Source: Candidatus Brevefilum sp. (lineage in GTDB: Bacteria > Chloroflexota > Anaerolineae > Anaerolineales > Anaerolineaceae). Taken from it: 46,701 nt of DNA. Position 1 is the stretch's first letter. Each line of letters starts with the position of its first letter. The translations under genes and the position numbers were made by a program. The notes beneath the pieces are model-generated. The model was not told the origin of the DNA. It made no database searches and saw only the letters and a list, made by a program, of their open reading frames with translations. Of the stretch, positions 41,792 through 46,701 are shown piece by piece. Location: assembly GCA_029210815.1 (NCBI GenBank), contig JARGGB010000018.1:1-46701 (forward strand). Reading direction: 5' to 3'.

Positions 41792-42994
41792 ATGCAAAAA
41801 GCGCTGCAGCCAGGATCCACACAAAAGAAAAAGGAAATCTATTACTTTCTTACCTATGGCCTTTGTTTTGTCGCGTTGGGATTGGGAAGTGCATCCCTGG
41901 GACCATTATTACCGACGTTGGCTGTTACCACAGAGACCTCATTGGCACAGATTAGTTTTCTATTCACTGCTTCCAGCCTTGGGTACCTGGTGGGTTCAAC
42001 GGGTGGGGGTCGTTTATACGATCAAGTGAATGGTCATAAGTTAATGATCATCGCCCTTGGATTGATGTTTTTTATAAATCTATTAATTCCAATGCTGCCG
42101 GTGTTTAATTTGCTTCTTATTGCGATGTTTATTGCAGGCCTAGGCAGCGGTTCCGTGGATATTGGGGGCAACGTCAATCTCTTATGGGTGTTTGAATCGC
42201 GGGTTGGACCTTTTATGAACGGTTTGCATTTCTGCTTTGGACTTGGAGCGTTTTTATCACCAATGATCATTCATAATGTCATGAAGCTCACCAACGGTGG
42301 ATTGACCTGGCCGTATAGGGTCTTAGCTTTAGCCTTCATCCCAGGAATAATTGGCTTGTCGTTATTAAGGGCACCTGAAAACCCTGAAATAGACCATGAT
42401 TCTAAAAAATCTGGAAAATCAAACACATTGCTTGTTGTTTTGATGCTGGCTTTATTTTTCCTGTATGTTGCAGTAGAAGGCGGCTTTGGGGGTTGGATTT
42501 ATACATACGCAACTGAAGTTAATGTCGCCAGTGAGACATCCGCATCCTATATGAATTCGTTTTTTTGGGGGGCATTAACCCTCGGACGTTTGCTGTCGGT
42601 CTACCTGGCAAAGAAATTAAAGCCTGCAAAAATATTACTTGGAAATTTCAGCTTAGCGATTATGTCCTTGGGATTAATTCTAATTTGGCCTACCAGTAAT
42701 AATATTGTTTGGTTAGTTTCTATCAGCCTGGGTTTTGCACTTTCATCTGTTTTCCCGACCCTCATGGCTTTATCTGAGACAAGGATGAAAGTTACTGGAA
42801 CCGTCACCAGTATGTTTTTTCTTGGCGTGAGTCTCGGCGGGATAATTATGCCCATGCTATTAGGACAGATATTTGACTTTGTAGGCGGCTATTACATCAT
42901 GGTAGCTTTGTTCTCGACTGCTTGCTTAGGGCTGCTTGTGCTTATTTCTGTATTACTCACATCAAATCGAGTTGGAGAAAAGACTCGCGTTTGA
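41792..42994 (+). CDS. major facilitator superfamily transporter (sugar-type)
   Basis: A 12-helix secondary transporter of 400 residues. The first helix (about 19-37) is followed by motif-like GSTGGGRLYDQVNGHK (loop 2-3), and the second half repeats it with LGRLLSVYLAKKLKPAK. Such proteins include the FucP-like sugar:proton symporters, so sugar uptake is the best guess. The start at 41792 is chosen because GGGAGAAATC precedes this ATG; another ATG at 41780 is four codons upstream without a site. It ends about 70 nt before a hairpin that terminates the convergent phn operon. Confidence 0.88.
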   Translation: MQKALQPGSTQKKKEIYYFLTYGLCFVALGLGSASLGPLLPTLAVTTETSLAQISFLFTASSLGYLVGSTGGGRLYDQVNGHKLMIIALGLMFFINLLIPMLPVFNLLLIAMFIAGLGSGSVDIGGNVNLLWVFESRVGPFMNGLHFCFGLGAFLSPMIIHNVMKLTNGGLTWPYRVLALAFIPGIIGLSLLRAPENPEIDHDSKKSGKSNTLLVVLMLALFFLYVAVEGGFGGWIYTYATEVNVASETSASYMNSFFWGALTLGRLLSVYLAKKLKPAKILLGNFSLAIMSLGLILIWPTSNNIVWLVSISLGFALSSVFPTLMALSETRMKVTGTVTSMFFLGVSLGGIIMPMLLGQIFDFVGGYYIMVALFSTACLGLLVLISVLLTSNRVGEKTRV

Positions 42995-43061
42995 TTTGTC
43001 CGTCAATATCTTGAATATATTATTTTGTGAAAGCTGTATTTTGAGAGCCATTAGTAACTAA

Positions 43062-43091
43062 AAGAGGTTCCCGGATGATTGGGAACCTCTT
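43062..43091 (-). terminator. terminator of the phn-type operon
   Basis: AAGAGGTTCCC and GGGAACCTCTT form an 11-bp perfect stem around GGATGATT. On the minus strand the hairpin is followed by TTTAG. There is no T tract on the plus strand, so it mainly stops the leftward operon; effect on the MFS gene is doubtful. Confidence 0.7.
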
Positions 43092-43114
43092 GAATATCAG
43101 ATCTGATTTAGTCT

Positions 43115-44668
43115 CTAAATAAATCGTTCTCGAATCTCAGCACTGATGTAGTCCAGTAAAGCCACGGTGATTGCAATGAACCACACAGCAATACCAGCCG
43201 CACTGTAATCGAGCATACGGATCCATTGGGTCAGAAGGTAGCCAATACCACCGCCGCCAACCAGACCGATGACCGTAGACATGCGAATGTTGATATCCCA
43301 CCGGTAAATCGTGAATGATACGAAAGGTGGAATAATCTGGGGTATAACGCCGTACATGATGGTTTGCAGCCAGTTGGCACCTGTTGCTGTTACAGCCTCA
43401 ATTGGACCGGAATCGATGGATTCGATTGCCTCAGAATAAAGTTTACCGAGGGCAGCAATTGAGTGAACAACCAGCGCCAGGATACCGGCAAATGGGCCTA
43501 AACCAACGATAATAATGGCGATGATGGCCCAAATCAAGGGCTCAATAGAGCGGATAATGTTAAGAACACCGCGCACAAGGTAGTAGATGCCAAGAGTGAA
43601 GGCATTTGCCCTCATCAAATTACGCGCAGCCAGGAAGCTGAACGGCAGCGCAAGGATGATGCCGAAGAAGGTTGCCATCATACCAATAAAGATGGTTTCA
43701 ATCATCTTTTCAATGGCCATCTTTAACTCTGCACTGAATTCCCAATCGCCGATAGTCGTGACCTGTCTGCCTTGAAGTTCCCAGTTTGCACCGCCTTCAA
43801 GATAAGAATCTGGAATCAGACGGTACGGCCAGGTGATTTCTTCCTCGAAGTATCCATTTTCATCCGGAATCACGCGGAGAATATCACCACCTTCTCGGTG
43901 TCGGAATTGAGAAATTGCAGGGTCCTTCCACCAAATTTCAACTTCTTTTTCTGGTGTAAAGTTGTATCCTTCAACGTGCAACTTTGTACCTGGCATGACT
44001 TCGATTGTACCGTCCTCCTGGTCAATTTGCTCCGACGGCGTGCCGCATGTTGGATCGACAATAAGATAGGGTTTATCCTCCAACGGTTCCGTAGGCGGCG
44101 GTGGGGTGTCGTCACAGGGTGTTTCTAAACCTGCTGTGCCCATCCATGTCTCTTCAGGATAGGTTATGGCTCTTTCCCAAGGCCAAAGCACTCTGGAGAT
44201 CGCTGGTAAGGCGTCCCCAAACTTGGTAACGAATGCGTAAAGATCAATCTGCCCAATTTGCCATCCGATGACAAAAAAGACCAGGATCAACAACACCATC
44301 ACAACGATAGGTTTTCTTTTGTCAGGCTTACCAGCAATTTTTGCCATTTGATAGGCGTCAATAATGATCCAGATGTAAAAAATGACGAAAAGAATACTGA
44401 TTAATACGAATATCGGTTCAAGTCTGAATGCTTTTCGAACGATGTCAACCACACCTTCGTCTCTGGGAGCAGCGTCTTTAAATCGCCAAACCAACAATCC
44501 AATTATTGAGATAAAGCTAAAAAAAATGACGAGTCCTCGTTGAACAGCTCGTGCAAGGGCTTGACCTAAACCCGGTACAATTGCAGAAAGGACAGCCGCT
44601 AGCCAGGGTGGTACAATGCTTGGAAGGGTGGACGCTTCTTTGTAAATTTGACTTTTCTTTGATTTCAT
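43115..44668 (-). CDS. phnE: PhnE-type phosphonate/phosphite ABC transporter permease with long extracytoplasmic insertion
   Basis: The last 200 residues are a standard PhnE permease with EAIESIDSGPIEAVTATGANW as the cytoplasmic loop that docks the ATPase (split here into EAIESIDSGPIEAV and TATGANW). The protein is 517 residues, nearly twice the usual 260-280. The extra part begins with a TM2-like pair of helices (about 19-60, including VPGLGQ), two more helices at about 85-140, and then a soluble stretch of about 160 residues (about 165-320). The soluble stretch contains GTKLHVEGYNFTPEKEVEIWW, which reads like an Ig/TIG-type beta domain. The start ATG overlaps the phnC stop (ATGA). Transport role is clear; what the insertion does is unknown. 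Confidence 0.87.
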   Translation of the reverse strand: MKSKKSQIYKEASTLPSIVPPWLAAVLSAIVPGLGQALARAVQRGLVIFFSFISIIGLLVWRFKDAAPRDEGVVDIVRKAFRLEPIFVLISILFVIFYIWIIIDAYQMAKIAGKPDKRKPIVVMVLLILVFFVIGWQIGQIDLYAFVTKFGDALPAISRVLWPWERAITYPEETWMGTAGLETPCDDTPPPPTEPLEDKPYLIVDPTCGTPSEQIDQEDGTIEVMPGTKLHVEGYNFTPEKEVEIWWKDPAISQFRHREGGDILRVIPDENGYFEEEITWPYRLIPDSYLEGGANWELQGRQVTTIGDWEFSAELKMAIEKMIETIFIGMMATFFGIILALPFSFLAARNLMRANAFTLGIYYLVRGVLNIIRSIEPLIWAIIAIIIVGLGPFAGILALVVHSIAALGKLYSEAIESIDSGPIEAVTATGANWLQTIMYGVIPQIIPPFVSFTIYRWDINIRMSTVIGLVGGGGIGYLLTQWIRMLDYSAAGIAVWFIAITVALLDYISAEIRERFI

Positions 44669-45468
44669 TGTTCCACCACCTCTCCAAGGCTGCCTTCAAG
44701 TGATGTGTCGCTTATTCGAATAGCTTCTTCGCCGTAGATCGTCTTGAATTCATCATCGGTCATATTTCGAATATCCTTCTTAGATCCCTGGTAAACTAAT
44801 TTGCCTGCCTTTAGGCCAATGACAGATGTTGAATACCGTTGAACAAGATCAAGATAATGCAAACTGCAAATAATGGTCAATCCATCTTCTTGATTGAGGT
44901 CTTCAAGGTGCTGCAGGATGGAATGCGCCAGAACCGGGTCAAGGCTGGCGACAGGTTCATCTGCCAGCATTAATTCTGGATCCTGCATCAGCGCACGGGC
45001 AATGCCGACACGCTGCTGTTGGCCGCCAGATAGTTCCCTCGCCAACTTGTGAGCCTGGTCTTCAATCCCCAATCTTTCAAGGGTTTGCCACGCTTTTTCT
45101 CTATCCTCTATGGGGAATCGATGAAGCATGGTTGGCCATGTTTTTGAGTAACCCAGGCGTCCGGTAAGAATGTTTGTCAATACAGAAGACCGATCAACCA
45201 GGTTAAAATGCTGAAAGACCATGCCAATCTTTCGCCTTGCATGACGCAACTCATCACCTTCGAGTTTAGCCAGGTCTATACCATTCCAGATAATTTCCCC
45301 TTCTGTCGGATCAATTAAGCGGTTGATGCAGCGCAAAAGGGTGGATTTTCCAGAACCAGATAAACCTATTACAACTAAAAATTCACCATCGGGAACGGTG
45401 AAACTTACATCATCGACAGCTAAGGTTCCGTCTTCATATATTTTTGTCAAATTGCGAATTTCAAGCAT
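44665..45468 (-). CDS. phnC: PhnC-type ABC transporter ATP-binding protein
   Basis: Energises import of phosphonate, phosphite or phosphate. Walker A is GLSGSGKST (35-43), signature LSGGQ (146-150), Walker B LMLADE (167-172), and the His switch is in CSLHYLD. The Q-loop [13 protein letters not shown] and the following [11 protein letters not shown] match PhnC rather than generic ABC proteins. Length 267 is normal. AAGGA lies directly before the ATG, with a second GAGGA at better spacing. It overlaps phnE by 4 nt (ATGA) and follows phnD after a 108-nt gap with a hairpin. Confidence 0.93.
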   Translation of the reverse strand: MLEIRNLTKIYEDGTLAVDDVSFTVPDGEFLVVIGLSGSGKSTLLRCINRLIDPTEGEIIWNGIDLAKLEGDELRHARRKIGMVFQHFNLVDRSSVLTNILTGRLGYSKTWPTMLHRFPIEDREKAWQTLERLGIEDQAHKLARELSGGQQQRVGIARALMQDPELMLADEPVASLDPVLAHSILQHLEDLNQEDGLTIICSLHYLDLVQRYSTSVIGLKAGKLVYQGSKKDIRNMTDDEFKTIYGEEAIRISDTSLEGSLGEVVEQ

Positions 45469-45524
45469 TTCCTTAGTATCCTCGCTTCTTTTTAATCGTC
45501 CCCTGACTATCAGAATTTACATAG

Positions 45525-45551
45525 ATGGGGGCTGGCAATGCCAGCCCCCAT
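45525..45551. repeat. strong hairpin between phnD and phnC
   Basis: A perfect 12-bp, GC-rich inverted repeat (ATGGGGGCTGGC paired with GCCAGCCCCCAT) around AAT. It lies 26 nt after the phnD stop. There is no T tract on the minus strand, so it is more likely an mRNA-stability or attenuation element that raises phnD over phnCE, a common arrangement in ABC operons, than a full terminator. Confidence 0.65.
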
Positions 45552-45576
45552 TTGGGGTATTGATCAACGAATGGAA

Positions 45577-46485
45577 TTACTGTCCCATGAAGTCTTCAAT
45601 ATTAACACCTGCCGCATCGAGGACCTGGCGGAAGGGATCATAGAAATCATCGGTTCGTGGAGAAAGTTCACTCCACTCATAAGCGAGATCAAGGGCTTCA
45701 GCGCCTTCTTCGGTCTCAGGCATTGCAACCAGGGCTGCATTGATCTGATCGCGAATTTCTCGTGGAACGCTGGGATGATATTGGACACCATCATTGGGGA
45801 TTTCAACAGAAATGTTGATAACCTTGATGACTTCCATGATATCAGGATAGTCTTCTTCAAGTGATGAACGAGCATCAACGAAGGAGGAACCTGCATCACA
45901 ATCACCGTTGTAAACACCAGCAACAGAAGCATCGTGTGAACCTGCATCGACAACTTCGGCGAGGTCGGTCTCAGGATTGACGCCAGCAGCCTGAAGTTCG
46001 ATGGAGGGGATAATCCAGCCTGATGTGCTCAATGGGTCAGGGCGGCAGAAGGTCTTGCCAGCAAGTTCTTCTAATGAATTGATACCGCTGTCAGCACGGA
46101 CAAAAATTTGGCCGTTGTAGGATGGGCTGCCGTATCGTACGGAAACCAATTCTGCTTCTGCAACGCCACGTTCCGCAGCAACCAGGTAAGCAAAAGTCGC
46201 CAGGGAGGAGATGTGGGCTTTTGGTGGATCTGCTGAGAGGGCTTCAATCACACCGGCATACTCCGTTGCAACAAATGGGTCAATGACAAGGCCGGTTTCA
46301 TCATAGATGATGTCAGCGACAGCATCAAAACTTGCCAGAACCGTGTCAGACTCACTTGACGGTACGAGTGCCCAGATCAGTGGGTTCTCTTCAGTACCGA
46401 GTTCAGCCTCTTTTTGACCACAACCAGCTAAAGCTAAACTGGCGATGACAAATAAGGCTATCAAAAAATAAGCTTTACTTTTCAT
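45577..46485 (-). CDS. phnD: PhnD-type phosphate/phosphite/phosphonate-binding lipoprotein
   Basis: A lipoprotein with signal ending LALAGC (Cys22), attached to the outer face of the membrane, which feeds phnE/phnC. The body follows the PhnD/PtxB pattern: ENPLIWALVPSSE, VEALSADPPKAHISSLATFAYLVA (here IEALSADPPKAHISS), RADSGINSLEELAGKTFCRPDPLSTSG, and DVGSHDASVAGVYNGDCDAG near the ligand-binding region. The 302 residues are normal. AAGGAG precedes the ATG. No C-P lyase genes are in the window, so the ligand could be phosphite, phosphate or a phosphonate. Confidence 0.93.
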   Translation of the reverse strand: MKSKAYFLIALFVIASLALAGCGQKEAELGTEENPLIWALVPSSESDTVLASFDAVADIIYDETGLVIDPFVATEYAGVIEALSADPPKAHISSLATFAYLVAAERGVAEAELVSVRYGSPSYNGQIFVRADSGINSLEELAGKTFCRPDPLSTSGWIIPSIELQAAGVNPETDLAEVVDAGSHDASVAGVYNGDCDAGSSFVDARSSLEEDYPDIMEVIKVINISVEIPNDGVQYHPSVPREIRDQINAALVAMPETEEGAEALDLAYEWSELSPRTDDFYDPFRQVLDAAGVNIEDFMGQ

Positions 46486-46701
46486 TTTTACTCCTTCTAA
46501 AAGATATTAGGGTTGAATGTGGTAATTCCATTTATAAGTATAGTCTAAAATCGATGATTCGTACAAATGAAACCACCCGAGTCATGCAAAATTATTGATT
46601 AGAAACAGCAAATTGTCAAGAGAAAATACCTATTCTATGCTATGACGTTTGTCCTGGTTTGACCTATTGTTTGAAGATAAAACCTTTTGGCTGATGATGC
46701 C
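46486..46701. other. spacer upstream of phnD
   Basis: No coding frame. It holds the phnD ribosome site and a predicted promoter on the minus strand. I see no recognised riboswitch, and no PHO-box-like repeat could be established by eye. The sequence runs off the edge of the window. Confidence 0.4.
46537..46566 (-). promoter_or_regulatory. phnD: predicted promoter of the phn operon
   Basis: Read on the minus strand: TTGTAC (46561-46566), 18-nt spacer, TATACT (46537-46542). This gives a leader of roughly 45 nt before the phnD ATG at 46485. Confidence 0.4.

Noticed and set aside
1-46701. CRISPR arrays, insertion sequences or prophage genes
   Set aside because: No regularly spaced repeats, transposase or phage motifs seen on either strand.

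Overview
The window looks like a piece of chromosome from an anaerobic, sugar-fermenting bacterium of the Chloroflexota, most likely class Anaerolineae. This is inferred from the gene mix (bacterial serpin, paired GH13/GH57 glucan enzymes, an ftsZ outside any dcw cluster, archaeal/SCP2-like thiolase, CapA-like lipoprotein), from the lipoprotein signal peptides, and from moderate GC (low to mid 40s % by eye). No rRNA, tRNA, CRISPR array, insertion sequence or phage gene was found, so the placement rests on protein character alone.

Layout. 0-7.6 kb: the tail of an unknown gene, pfkA, an mscL with a zinc-ribbon tail coupled to a response regulator, a serpin/cyclase/CapA-like block on the minus strand, and a thiolase. 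7.7-13.5 kb: a large GH13-type enzyme convergent with a GH57 enzyme (34-nt overlap) and an epimerase. 13.6-16.6 kb: an unrecognised gene, ftsZ and two tiny genes, closed by a strong terminator. 16.6-22.5 kb: a DUF4380-like protein, then a PadR regulator and an unusual metal/oxyanion importer (chimeric binding protein, FecCD-type permease, ABC ATPase fused to a THEP1-like NTPase). 22.9-34 kb: sugar metabolism (Gfo/Idh/MocA dehydrogenase, ROK kinase, mannose-6-phosphate isomerase, DegT-type aminotransferase, BadF/NAGK-type kinase, GH4 glycosidase, phosphopentomutase) interspersed with a QueC-like protein and a gamma-glutamyltransferase. 34-43 kb: threonine synthase, a gene broken by an amber codon, a GNAT protein, a DeoC-like protein without the catalytic lysine, a Cys-rich mini-protein, a P-loop protein, YibE/F, a methyltransferase and an MFS transporter. 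43-46.5 kb: a phnDCE-type importer on the minus strand.

How they work together. Sugar uptake and phosphorylation (ROK and BadF-type kinases, PMI, GH4, PFK) feed glycolysis. The GH13/GH57 pair probably handles storage or dietary alpha-glucan. DeoB connects nucleosides to pentose phosphates, but the local DeoC homologue appears catalytically altered. The two ABC importers bring in a metal/oxyanion and a phosphorus oxyanion.

The most unusual material is the importer cassette at 18.1-22.5 kb, which has domain fusions in both the binding protein and the ATPase. Next come several conserved enzymes with changed catalytic residues: FtsZ T7 loop Asp to His, DeoC Schiff-base Lys to Ser, and PFK Asp103 to Asn. 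The last is a conserved-looking gene with an in-frame TAG at codon 34. These were read directly from the sequence; family names come from motif recognition without database searches.
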